From: an uncultured Brachyspira sp.
GTDB taxonomy: Bacteria > Cyanobacteriota > Vampirovibrionia > Gastranaerophilales > Gastranaerophilaceae
Length of the DNA: 6,660 bases
Assembly (NCBI GenBank): GCA_900321895.1
Contig: ONYB01000071.1
Coordinates: forward strand, 1-6,660
Direction of reading: 5' to 3'
The notes below the pieces were generated by a model. It saw only the letters and a program-made list of their open reading frames with translations. It ran no database searches and was not told where the DNA came from. The position numbers and the translations under genes are program-made. Position 1 is the first letter of the stretch; every line of letters begins with the position of its first letter. Of the stretch, positions 1 through 6,595 are shown one piece after another.

Positions 1-2539
1 TCTTGTGGATGAAAATTTATACAATAAAGCTGCTTTGTTGCAAAAAGAGAAAGTTTCTATTTACGGATTAAACTTTATTATGCAAAACTGTAAAAAGTCA
101 AGAACTTCTGACGGTAAAGTTGTTGATAAGTTTAATGATGCATTGTTTGAAAAGTTAAGGGATTTGATAAAAAAACAACAAGCTTTAAATAAATCCGGTG
201 CTGTTTCTACAAATCTTAATTTTGTAAACGGTAGATTAAGGCTGGACACTAAATTTATAGATGGAACAATTAGGCAAGATGAATTTGATTCGAAAATTTC
301 TAAACTATTTACAAGCACTGAAATTAAACCAAAAACTCTTAAAACAAAAAATGTCTCTGTAAAAACCTTTGATAGAGAGTTGGGAGTAAAACAAAAAATT
401 AATACACCTAACGGGCGCTATGATGCGACAACAACTCAAACAAAAATTGTAAGAGATAAAAACGGTAAACCGATTTACTATGAATATTATTCACCGTCGG
501 ATATCCCAGGAGTGTTTGATATTAGAGTTCGTGATGTTGCGACAGGCAAAACAAAAATCTTAAGTAGCGGCAAAGTCGATAAAGAAACAGGTATTAAAAC
601 CGTTGAAAAAGATATGACCTCAAATGACGGAACTCGTACTCAATATCATTACGAGGATGATCCGCAGGGTAACAGAATTATTGATTACAAAATTACAGAC
701 AAAGACGGCAATGTCTTGATGAACGACAAACAAACTTTTGAAGTTATTAACGAAAACAAGTTTGTTTCATCTCACAATGGCAAAGTTTATGATATCGAAT
801 TTTCAGGCGACAACTTGACAATCAAGAGCCGTAATGACGGTGTTACAACCGAAATTGAGCTAAATAAATTAATTACCGCACAATCAGATAAAGCTATGCT
901 TGTAGGTCTTATGAAGCAAATGCCTGCTGAAGAATTGATTGCGTTAGATAAGCATGTAAATCATTTGGAAAGTTTGAAAGATAAATTGAGAAGTAATTTC
1001 AGTTCTCCTTTGGACAACAGATTGCAAGTCGGTGATGATATTTCTGTTCTTGAGCATGAACTTGGGCACAGCAAACACGAAACACCTATTGGGCAATATG
1101 TGATTGAAGCTTCACCTACAATTCAAAAGGTTTATGATGCAGAATTGAAAGCCTTCAAAAAGACTGCAACAAGAGAAGAACAAAAATTTATTGATTACTT
1201 TATAGATCCTAATTCGCACAATACAAAAGCTTGGCTTGATGTTGGTAACATGATGGAAACGATTGCAGAATCGAATAGTTTGCTCAACAATTATTATCAT
1301 TCTCCTGAGCTGGCAATCAGAGCTCAGTATTTGCAACAGCATTTCCCAAAAACTATAGCAGCAATTTCAAAGGTTATGAATGAAGGGTTGGAACCTCTTT
1401 TGAATGCACATAACAAAGATAAGCTAGTGACGCATACTACAAAAGGTGCAGATGGCAAAGATATAGTGACTGTTGATGAACAAACTTCAAGTGCTATGAG
1501 AATTGCCTCACACTACCTTCACAAAAAAGGTACGCTTGCTGAACCCGAAATTGTTATGGAAATGAACAAAGCAGGTTTTGGTACTGACAAAAATCAAGTT
1601 ATGGTTCACAGAACTAAGGGCGAGCAGAGTTTGCAAGATAAACTTGAAAATTACGCAAAAGACAATGCAGGCAAGGTTAAAACGCTTGAGGACGCAATCG
1701 CCGATGTTCGTGACCTTGTCGGAACAAGAACCGCAGTCCGTTCTGCCGATTTTACAAAACATCCTGATGTTGCAAAACTCATCAAAGAAGGCAAAATGGA
1801 GGAAGCTTACATCCGTGCTGCCGAGCTTCAATCAGAACCGTCTGTACAAAGATTGAAAGCTGTAATTGACAAACAAGCAAAAGGTACCGGATTGTCTATA
1901 GCAAGACTTAGCAACTATATGGGGCAAGACGGTATTCCGTATCTTTCTGAAAGACAACTTGCAGATTTGAAATGGTATGCAGAACGTCGAGGAGTAAAAC
2001 TTGATTACGCAGTAAGAGCAGACGAAACTGATCCGATGTTTGCGAAAATGAACCAAGAAGCTTATGATGCAAAAAATCCGACAAAAATCAGAAAATCTGG
2101 TTACACAGCTCTTCAAATTAATTTTAAATTACCTAGCGGACAAATATTTGAATGGCAATTCAGAGGGGACAAAGTGAATATCTTTGCAGAAGCAGAACAT
2201 GTTCCGTATGACCTAAGAACCGGCAAAGATATTATTGCTGCTCATCCGGAATTGGAACCACTTTACAAACCAATGGAAAAATTGCTTTCCCCAAGCACAA
2301 TGTCTGATCCGCAGTTTAAAAAATACAATCAGTATCTGACAGATTACTACAAACATTTGAGAAAATTGGAACTAGGGTTTGACTCAGTTGAACCAAAACT
2401 TTCAGATTATGGTGACTTGGATGTAAGACTTAGCGGTAAAAATCTTGAAAATCTTCATCTTTGTGCCGAAGATATCAAGAAACATCCTGAAAAAACAGAT
2501 GAAATTATCGCCAGATATAAACAACTTGTAAATAACTAA
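1..2539 (+). CDS. Large multidomain protein: beta-rich region, ATLF-like zincin domain and RelA/SpoT-like synthetase domain (5'-partial)
   Basis: The frame is open from the left edge and ends at TAA 2537-2539. The first possible start is GTG at 5 (844 residues counted from there), but no Shine-Dalgarno sequence precedes it and the codon before it is also open, so the gene probably begins upstream. Residues 120-285 are polar and beta-rich, with turns such as DKNGKP and DKDGNV, somewhat like RHS/MORN-type repeats. Residues about 300-465 look like a zincin: HELGH at 351-355 gives the HExxH motif, and ETIAE at 418-422 matches the third-ligand region (E-F-F-A-E) of anthrax lethal factor. Residues about 532-740 look like a RelA/SpoT pyrophosphokinase: R536, K538, S542 and K546 (R-x-K-x3-S-x3-K, ATP site), D570 in DLVGTR, Y700 in SGYTAL, E716/Q718/R720 in EWQFR, then AEAEH at 728-732. 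The family's usual His after GYxS/A is Gln704, and the D-to-Y distance is 130 residues rather than about 44. No HD hydrolase domain, signal peptide or membrane segment is visible. A toxin/effector role is inferred; domain calls are from motifs alone. Confidence 0.8.
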   Translation, partial: LVDENLYNKAALLQKEKVSIYGLNFIMQNCKKSRTSDGKVVDKFNDALFEKLRDLIKKQQALNKSGAVSTNLNFVNGRLRLDTKFIDGTIRQDEFDSKISKLFTSTEIKPKTLKTKNVSVKTFDRELGVKQKINTPNGRYDATTTQTKIVRDKNGKPIYYEYYSPSDIPGVFDIRVRDVATGKTKILSSGKVDKETGIKTVEKDMTSNDGTRTQYHYEDDPQGNRIIDYKITDKDGNVLMNDKQTFEVINENKFVSSHNGKVYDIEFSGDNLTIKSRNDGVTTEIELNKLITAQSDKAMLVGLMKQMPAEELIALDKHVNHLESLKDKLRSNFSSPLDNRLQVGDDISVLEHELGHSKHETPIGQYVIEASPTIQKVYDAELKAFKKTATREEQKFIDYFIDPNSHNTKAWLDVGNMMETIAESNSLLNNYYHSPELAIRAQYLQQHFPKTIAAISKVMNEGLEPLLNAHNKDKLVTHTTKGADGKDIVTVDEQTSSAMRIASHYLHKKGTLAEPEIVMEMNKAGFGTDKNQVMVHRTKGEQSLQDKLENYAKDNAGKVKTLEDAIADVRDLVGTRTAVRSADFTKHPDVAKLIKEGKMEEAYIRAAELQSEPSVQRLKAVIDKQAKGTGLSIARLSNYMGQDGIPYLSERQLADLKWYAERRGVKLDYAVRADETDPMFAKMNQEAYDAKNPTKIRKSGYTALQINFKLPSGQIFEWQFRGDKVNIFAEAEHVPYDLRTGKDIIAAHPELEPLYKPMEKLLSPSTMSDPQFKKYNQYLTDYYKHLRKLELGFDSVEPKLSDYGDLDVRLSGKNLENLHLCAEDIKKHPEKTDEIIARYKQLVNN
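902..1399 (+). other. Zincin (ATLF-like) metalloprotease domain within the large protein
   Basis: Residues about 300-465 of the first gene. A strand-like segment (LQVGDDISVLE) leads into H351-E352-L-G-H355, as in many gluzincins. The candidate third zinc ligand is E418 in METIAES, 63 residues after H355, with a second Glu at 422. In anthrax lethal factor the order HEFGH ... EFFAE is the same, with a shorter gap. The segment after it (SPELAIRAQYLQQHFPKT) resembles the helix and FP element that follow the third ligand in ATLF-like domains. All catalytic positions appear intact, so an active peptidase is plausible. The substrate is unknown; it could be another protein or the polypeptide itself. 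Confidence 0.65.
1598..2224 (+). other. RelA/SpoT-type (p)ppGpp synthetase-like domain within the large protein
   Basis: Residues about 532-740 of the first gene. The order and spacing of landmarks follow the Rel synthetase family: R536-x-K538-x3-S542-x3-K546 (in E. coli RelA, RVKHIYSIWRK), then D570-L-V-G-T-R575 with the putative Mg-binding Asp, then G699-Y700 with the base-stacking Tyr, then E716-W-Q-F-R720 with the catalytic Glu, then AEAEH. Known relatives transfer pyrophosphate from ATP to GDP/GTP, to adenine nucleotides (Tas1), or to tRNA CCA ends (some toxSAS proteins). Which acceptor is used here cannot be told from sequence. Departures from the family are Gln704 in place of the usual His and about 85 extra, mostly helical residues between D570 and Y700. 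Confidence 0.72.
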
Positions 2540-2553
2540 AAAACAGATATAAT
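2526..2553 (+). promoter_or_regulatory. Possible promoter for the 141-residue gene
   Basis: A perfect TATAAT lies at 2548-2553. A weak -35 (TTGTAA, 2526-2531, 4 of 6 to TTGACA) is 16 bases upstream, inside the end of the preceding gene. The predicted transcript start would be near 2560, at the edge of the ribosome binding site, so the leader would be very short. In AT-rich DNA such matches occur by chance. Confidence 0.3.
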
Positions 2554-2559
2554 AGAAAT

Positions 2560-2563
2560 GAGG
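2560..2563 (+). promoter_or_regulatory. Ribosome binding site of the 141-residue gene
   Basis: GAGG lies 5 bases before ATG 2569. It supports that start over the internal ATG at 2626, and shows that the gene downstream of the large protein is translated in its own right. Confidence 0.6.
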
Positions 2564-2568
2564 CAATT

Positions 2569-2994
2569 ATGGTAAAAATTAATCCAACACAAATTAATAG
2601 TATAAAAACAAAAGGTGCAAAAGTTATGGAAAATACGGCAAAAAATATTGAAGATTTTTCAAGTGAAATAATAGAAAAACTTCATGCCCGAGCAGAAAGA
2701 GAAGTTCCCGAATATGGTTCTTTTAAGCTTGTATATGAAGATTTTAGAAATCCTGACAAAAACATGCAGGCAACGGATTTTATGCTGAAAATTTCCAAGC
2801 CGAAAGATTTACAAAACGAAAAAGCCAGAGTATTAGAAGCTGTTGCTTATAATTTACCAAGCCCGTATATCGTCGAAAGAGTAATTGCATCAGGCAATAA
2901 AGCCGATATTTTGGCCGCTCTTAAAAATCCTGATTTAAAAACAGGCTTGCCGCAAATTTTCAAGGAGCTTTCAAAACATCTTGAAGATGTTTAG
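2569..2994 (+). CDS. Hypothetical protein, 141 residues, downstream partner of the zincin/synthetase protein
   Basis: I do not recognise this family. The gene starts 29 bases after the stop of the large gene, with GAGG spaced 5 bases from ATG, and ends at TAG 2992-2994. The N-terminus (MVKINPTQINSIKTKG) is basic and polar, with no signal peptide or membrane helix. Residues 25-45 look like an amphipathic helix, 50-80 look mixed alpha/beta (YGSFKLVYEDF, DFMLKISKP), and 80-141 look helical, ending in a region rich in Lys, Leu and Asp. It has no cysteine, no HD pair and no zinc motif, so it is not an alarmone hydrolase of the kind that neutralises many toxSAS toxins. Its position makes it the natural candidate for an immunity protein, chaperone or adaptor of the large protein, but nothing in its own sequence proves that. 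Co-transcription is likely given the short gap, although a promoter of its own is possible. Confidence 0.75.
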   Translation: MVKINPTQINSIKTKGAKVMENTAKNIEDFSSEIIEKLHARAEREVPEYGSFKLVYEDFRNPDKNMQATDFMLKISKPKDLQNEKARVLEAVAYNLPSPYIVERVIASGNKADILAALKNPDLKTGLPQIFKELSKHLEDV

Positions 2995-3096
2995 TCGATT
3001 GGATAGAAGTTTTGTTACAAATTTGCTTTTAACCAGTATTTGTGTAATCATGAGAGCCATAGGTTAGATAATTTCAGGTATGCGGGGTGTATCTTT
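2995..3096 (+). other. Intergenic region with an imperfect inverted repeat
   Basis: About 100 bases separate the unknown gene from the nucleotidyltransferase. ACAAAT (3017-3022) and ATTTGT (3038-3043) form 6-bp arms around a 15-base loop; the match extends to TTA/TAA if one G is bulged. The left arm overlaps the 8-bp palindrome CAAATTTG (3018-3025). There is no T-run after the right arm, so it does not look like an intrinsic terminator. A GATAAT at 3067-3072 could be a -10 element, but no matching -35 is visible. Confidence 0.3.
3084..3087 (+). promoter_or_regulatory. Ribosome binding site deciding the nucleotidyltransferase start
   Basis: GGGG (in GCGGGGTG) lies 9 bases before ATG 3097. The longer reading from ATG 3040 has no comparable site and would add 19 residues unlike the family's N-terminus. 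Confidence 0.5.
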
Positions 3097-4116
3097 ATGA
3101 GTAACAAAACAATTAAAGCAATGATTATGGCAGCAGGTGTCGGAAGCAGATTGGATCCTCTGACAAAATCGGTGCCAAAACCTCTTGTGCCTGTCGCTAA
3201 TCGCCCTGTTATGGATATTCTTGTTGAAAACTTGAAATCTATCGGGGTTAAGGATGTCGTGTCAAATACACATTATCTGGCTGAAAAAATCATTAATCGC
3301 TATGAAAATATCAATTTTGGCGTGAATTTTAAGTTTATAAAAGAAGATACCCTTTCGGGAACGGCAGGAGGCTTGAAAAAATGCCAGTTTTTCTTTGATA
3401 AAGATGATGAATTTTTAGTTTTGTCTGCAGACGGACTTTCTAATGCAGATTTGCAAAAAGGTATTGATATGCACAGAAAATCCGGTGCAATCGCAACCAT
3501 CGGTATTAAAGAAATTCCGCATGAAGAAGTGTCGCATTTTGGAGTTGTTGTGACGGATGAAAATGGTTATATTACGGAATTTCAAGAAAAACCGTCCTTA
3601 GAAGAGGCAAAGAGCAACTTTATCAACACAGGAATTTATGTGTTTGATTATAGAATTTTTTATTATATTCCGGAAAATACGTTTTATGATTTTGCAAAAA
3701 ATGTTTTTCCAAATTTGTTGAAAGACCACGAAATCAATACTTTTGTAATTGACAATTATTGGACTGATATCGGAACTCTTGAACAGTACCAACAATCTAC
3801 GCAGGATTTGTTTGAAGGCAGATGCCATTTCAATCATTCCAAATTGGTTAAAACCGCTAGTGGGGCATATATTTCCAATACAGAAAATTTGCCTGATGAT
3901 TTGAAGTTTGACGGTAATTCCACAATCGGTAGCAACTGTAAAATCGGCAAAAATGTAACCCTTAAAAATGCAATTATTTGGGATAATGTTACGATTGAAG
4001 ATGATGTAGTCGTTTCGAATTCGGTTATCGCAAGCGGTTCCGTAATTAGAAAGAACGTTACTGATTCAATACTTGGGGCAAATTCTTTGATTGATTGTGC
4101 AAAAGTAGAAATTTAA
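3097..4116 (+). CDS. Sugar-1-phosphate nucleotidyltransferase with C-terminal left-handed beta-helix
   Basis: This cytoplasmic enzyme should join a sugar 1-phosphate to an NTP to give an NDP-sugar and pyrophosphate. At 339 residues it fits the GDP-mannose/NDP-glucose pyrophosphorylase family. Residues 10-37 carry the nucleotide-binding signature: MAAGVGSRLDPLT followed by VPKPLVPVANRP, with Ser17 where Thr is common (GxGTR). Asp112 in LSADG is the usual metal-binding position. FGVVVTDENG and FQEKP (148-166), NTGIYVF (177-183) and YWTDIGT (221-227) are standard sugar-site and lid motifs. Residues about 272-335 have hexapeptide-like spacing (STIGSN, CKIGKN, VTIEDD, VIASGS) typical of a left-handed beta-helix. 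Without an acetyltransferase signature, this part is more likely structural or regulatory. Mannose-1-phosphate guanylyltransferase is the likeliest assignment, but glucose-1-phosphate with UTP or dTTP cannot be excluded. ATG 3097 is chosen because it places the MIMAAG strand near the N-terminus and has a GGGG site. Confidence 0.9.
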   Translation: MSNKTIKAMIMAAGVGSRLDPLTKSVPKPLVPVANRPVMDILVENLKSIGVKDVVSNTHYLAEKIINRYENINFGVNFKFIKEDTLSGTAGGLKKCQFFFDKDDEFLVLSADGLSNADLQKGIDMHRKSGAIATIGIKEIPHEEVSHFGVVVTDENGYITEFQEKPSLEEAKSNFINTGIYVFDYRIFYYIPENTFYDFAKNVFPNLLKDHEINTFVIDNYWTDIGTLEQYQQSTQDLFEGRCHFNHSKLVKTASGAYISNTENLPDDLKFDGNSTIGSNCKIGKNVTLKNAIIWDNVTIEDDVVVSNSVIASGSVIRKNVTDSILGANSLIDCAKVEI

Positions 4117-4140
4117 ATAAAAATTTTTTCGTAATATACT
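4112..4140 (+). promoter_or_regulatory. Promoter-like sequence directly before the ClC gene, possibly giving a leaderless mRNA
   Basis: TTTAAA (4112-4117, 4 of 6 to TTGACA) and TATACT (4135-4140, 5 of 6 to TATAAT) are 17 bases apart. A start about 7 bases past the -10 would fall at 4147, the A of the ATG. The -35 overlaps the stop codon of the nucleotidyltransferase. Confidence 0.4.
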
Positions 4141-4146
4141 GGGCTT

Positions 4147-5862
4147 ATGGTATCGAGCAAAAGAATTTTCAGGCAAACCGAATATTTTTTACAAGAAATT
4201 GTCAGGAGCAAAATAATTGTTCAGGCGATTTTAGTCGGATTGATTTCCGGCATGTTGGTTGTAGGGTTTAAAGTCAGTATTAACAGTTTGTTTTGGACTA
4301 TTCAAAAATTTTTGAATGCATTTTCGACTTGGCAAAAAGCTTTGATTTTCCCTTTAATAACAACTCTTGGCGGACTTATTTCGGGATTTTTGGTTTTTAA
4401 ATTCGCACCCGAAACAAAGGGGAGCGGAATTCCGTATGTAAAAATGACAATGGCAAGAATGGGTAATATGACACGAATTCGCAGTATTGTCGTAAAGTTT
4501 TTTGCGGGTGTTGCGGGAATCGGGACAGGTTTGTCACTTGGACGAGAAGGCCCGAGTGTTCAACTCGGGGCAGGTGCTGGAGCTCTTGTCGGACGACTTT
4601 TTAAGATGAGCGGAACTAATCAGGACAAGCTGATTGCAGCGGGTGCCGGTTCTGCAATAGGTGCGACTTTTAATGCCCCGATTGCGGGAACGATTTTTGT
4701 TTTGGAAGAATTGGTGCAAAAGTTCACTCCCGCATTACTTTTCCCTGTGCTTGTTGCAACTGTCAGTGCTGCCTCTCTTGCAAGACATTTTCTCGGAAGT
4801 AATCCGTCGTTTGACCTGCCGAAACTTCAAGGCGGAATTACTTTAGAGAATATCCATGTATGCATAATTCTTGGGCTAGTTGCGGGACTTTTGGGCGTAC
4901 TCTTTTCAAAAGTAATCTTTTTCAACAACAAGCTTTTTGACAAAATGAGTAAAATCCCGAATTATTTCAAACCGGCAATCGCAGGGCTTGCGGTAGGCTT
5001 AATCGGGCTCGTAATTCCGTATGTACTCGGTTCTGGCAACTTTAGTGTCGATTTGCTTTTGCAACACAAATTTTCGCTCGGGCTCGTTTTGATAATTTTT
5101 ATTGCGAAATTTTTTGTAACCCCGTTTTGTTTCGGCTCGGGAGCTGCCGGTGGAATCTTTTTACCGATGTTGATGCTGGGGTCGTTCTTAGGTTACATCG
5201 TTTCAACAGTTTGTAATTCCTTCGGATTTCATACAGACCCGATAGTTATTGCAATTCTTGGAATGGGGGCGTTTTTGTCAGCGGTTGCAAGAACCCCGAT
5301 TACGGCAGTGGTAATGGTTTTTGAGATGACGGGCGGGTATAGTCACATTTTGCCGATAATGCTTAGTGCGGCGATTGCGGATTTAGTCGCGGAAAAGCTT
5401 AATCAGAAACCTATTTATGCTTCTTTAATAGTACAAAATTCAAAATTCGGAGATGCAAAAATTTTGTCTGAATTAAAAGTTCAAGACTATATGTACAGAG
5501 ATGTCAAAACCCTCACCCCGACAATGACAATTCTTGAGGCGTCAAAAAAGATTGCGGAATATAAATATAAGGTTTATCCTGTCATAAATGAGAGTGGAAA
5601 AATTCTGGGAGTTGTAACTCGTTATGACGTGGAGGACGCAATTTTTCAGGGCAATCCGACAACAATGACTTTGAACAAAATAATGAACCCGTCACCTGTT
5701 GTGATTTCTGCCAACAAAGATTTATACGTGGCGTATTTCAGATTGCACACAAATAACATAGATAAACTGCCCGTAATTGATAAGAGAAAACGTCTTTGCG
5801 GTATAATTTCAAGAGAAGATATCCATAACGCTATTGATAAACAAAAGAAGGAGAATATATGA
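4147..5862 (+). CDS. ClC-family Cl-/H+ antiporter with C-terminal CBS pair
   Basis: An inner-membrane protein of 571 residues that exchanges chloride (or a similar anion) for protons. The ClC selectivity motifs are present in order: GSGIP (92-96; Ser93 is the chloride-coordinating Ser107 of E. coli ClcA), GREGP (132-136; Glu134 is the gating Glu148), GGIFLP (335-340), and Tyr424 in KPIYASL (Tyr445). Glu188 in FVLEEL matches the internal proton glutamate Glu203, which channels lack, so an exchanger is more likely than a channel. Hydrophobic helices run from about residue 24 to 415. Two CBS domains follow (about 446-500 and 510-565, with GVVTRYD and GIISRED), as in many bacterial ClCs; they may sense adenine nucleotides. 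E. coli ClcA has no such tail. ATG 4147 has no Shine-Dalgarno sequence and there is no better in-frame start, so leaderless initiation is possible. The stop overlaps the next start by 4 bases (ATGA). Confidence 0.95.
   Translation: MVSSKRIFRQTEYFLQEIVRSKIIVQAILVGLISGMLVVGFKVSINSLFWTIQKFLNAFSTWQKALIFPLITTLGGLISGFLVFKFAPETKGSGIPYVKMTMARMGNMTRIRSIVVKFFAGVAGIGTGLSLGREGPSVQLGAGAGALVGRLFKMSGTNQDKLIAAGAGSAIGATFNAPIAGTIFVLEELVQKFTPALLFPVLVATVSAASLARHFLGSNPSFDLPKLQGGITLENIHVCIILGLVAGLLGVLFSKVIFFNNKLFDKMSKIPNYFKPAIAGLAVGLIGLVIPYVLGSGNFSVDLLLQHKFSLGLVLIIFIAKFFVTPFCFGSGAAGGIFLPMLMLGSFLGYIVSTVCNSFGFHTDPIVIAILGMGAFLSAVARTPITAVVMVFEMTGGYSHILPIMLSAAIADLVAEKLNQKPIYASLIVQNSKFGDAKILSELKVQDYMYRDVKTLTPTMTILEASKKIAEYKYKVYPVINESGKILGVVTRYDVEDAIFQGNPTTMTLNKIMNPSPVVISANKDLYVAYFRLHTNNIDKLPVIDKRKRLCGIISREDIHNAIDKQKKENI
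5848..5853 (+). promoter_or_regulatory. Strong ribosome binding site of the flavoprotein gene
   Basis: AAGGAG, within AGAAGGAG, lies 5 bases before ATG 5859. It is inside the last codons of the ClC gene and is the best Shine-Dalgarno sequence in the window. Confidence 0.8.
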
Positions 5863-6497
5863 AGGTATTGTTAGTAAACGGAAGTTCAAACAAGCACGGT
5901 TGCACCTTTACAGCATTGACTGAAATCACAAAAACTCTTAATGCTCAAGGTATAGAAACAGAAATTTTTCAACTCGGAAACGCCGAACTCAGAGATTGTG
6001 GCGGTTGCGGATTTTGCAGAAAGCCTGAAAATAAAAACAAATGTGCCTTTGAGGATGGTTTGGTAAATGAATTCATAGAAAAAGCGGGAATGGCAGATGG
6101 TTTTATATTTCGTTCCCCAGTATATTATGCACATCCGTCAGGAAGACTACTTTCCTTTATGGATAGAGTTTTCTACGCAGGCGGTAGCAACTTTGCCTAC
6201 AAACCGGCAGCGGCGATAGTTTCGGCAAGACGTGCAGGCACAACCGCCTCATTGGATGTTATAAACAAATATTTTACAATTAACAACATGCCTGTCGTTC
6301 CTTCGAACTATTGGAACATGGTTCACGGTGGACAAAACAAACCTGAAGATGTAAAAAAGGATGAGGAAGGTATGCAAGTAATGCGAAATCTCGGCTTGAA
6401 TATGGCATGGATTTTGAAATGCCTTGAAGTAGGCAAAATTTCAGGCATTGACCACCCAACCGCAGAAGAAAGAGTTTATACAAACTTTGTCAGATAA
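5859..6497 (+). CDS. Flavodoxin-fold NAD(P)H-dependent oxidoreductase with four-cysteine motif (iron-sulfur flavoprotein-like)
   Basis: A cytoplasmic, FMN-binding reductase of 212 residues. The phosphate loop after the first strand is NGSSNKHGCTFTAL (7-20). The loop SPVYYAHPSG (86-95) should contact the flavin ring, and FMDR (100-103) follows in the usual helix. A cysteine motif C47-x2-C50-x2-C53-x8-C62 sits after the second strand. In archaeal iron-sulfur flavoproteins a similar compact motif binds a [4Fe-4S] cluster, but many relatives with these cysteines have not been shown to hold one. The substrate is unknown; quinones, disulfides and small aromatic compounds are all used by family members. 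The gene overlaps the ClC stop by 4 bases and has a strong ribosome binding site, so the two are almost certainly co-transcribed and may be translationally coupled. A hairpin terminator lies 67 bases after the stop. Confidence 0.88.
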   Translation: MKVLLVNGSSNKHGCTFTALTEITKTLNAQGIETEIFQLGNAELRDCGGCGFCRKPENKNKCAFEDGLVNEFIEKAGMADGFIFRSPVYYAHPSGRLLSFMDRVFYAGGSNFAYKPAAAIVSARRAGTTASLDVINKYFTINNMPVVPSNYWNMVHGGQNKPEDVKKDEEGMQVMRNLGLNMAWILKCLEVGKISGIDHPTAEERVYTNFVR

Positions 6498-6564
6498 TTT
6501 TTTCATCATCTACTCCTTTATTGTAAAGTTGAGGTAATGATATCACAAAATAATTGTCGCTAGT

Positions 6565-6593
6565 AAAAAAGACAGGTATAACCTGTCTTTTTT
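6565..6593. terminator. Bidirectional intrinsic terminator
   Basis: GACAGGT (6571-6577) and ACCTGTC (6581-6587) form a perfect 7-bp stem with loop ATA. The flanking AAAAAA (6565-6570) and TTTTTT (6588-6593) extend it to 13 bp. On the + strand the T-run follows the hairpin and ends the ClC/flavoprotein transcript. On the - strand the A-run becomes the T-run and ends the tRNA transcript, whose mature 3' end is only 2 bases away. Confidence 0.9.
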
Positions 6594-6595
6594 AT

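Noticed and set aside
1578..1856. Open frame of 92 codons inside the large gene
   Set aside because: It overlaps the synthetase domain in another frame, and the main frame carries clear conserved motifs.
3040..3096. Longer reading of the nucleotidyltransferase from ATG 3040
   Set aside because: It adds 19 residues with Cys and His unlike the family's N-terminus, and lacks a ribosome binding site; ATG 3097 has GGGG 9 bases upstream.
4661..4846. Open frame of 61 codons inside the ClC gene
   Set aside because: It is a shadow of the ClC reading frame, which contains the conserved FNAP and EE motifs here.
5886..6134. Minus-strand open frame opposite the flavoprotein
   Set aside because: It is antisense to a well-conserved gene and has no ribosome binding site or recognisable domain.
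6538..6545. TGATATCA palindrome after the flavoprotein gene
   Set aside because: It is a single 8-bp palindrome in AT-rich DNA with no second copy or adjoining promoter.
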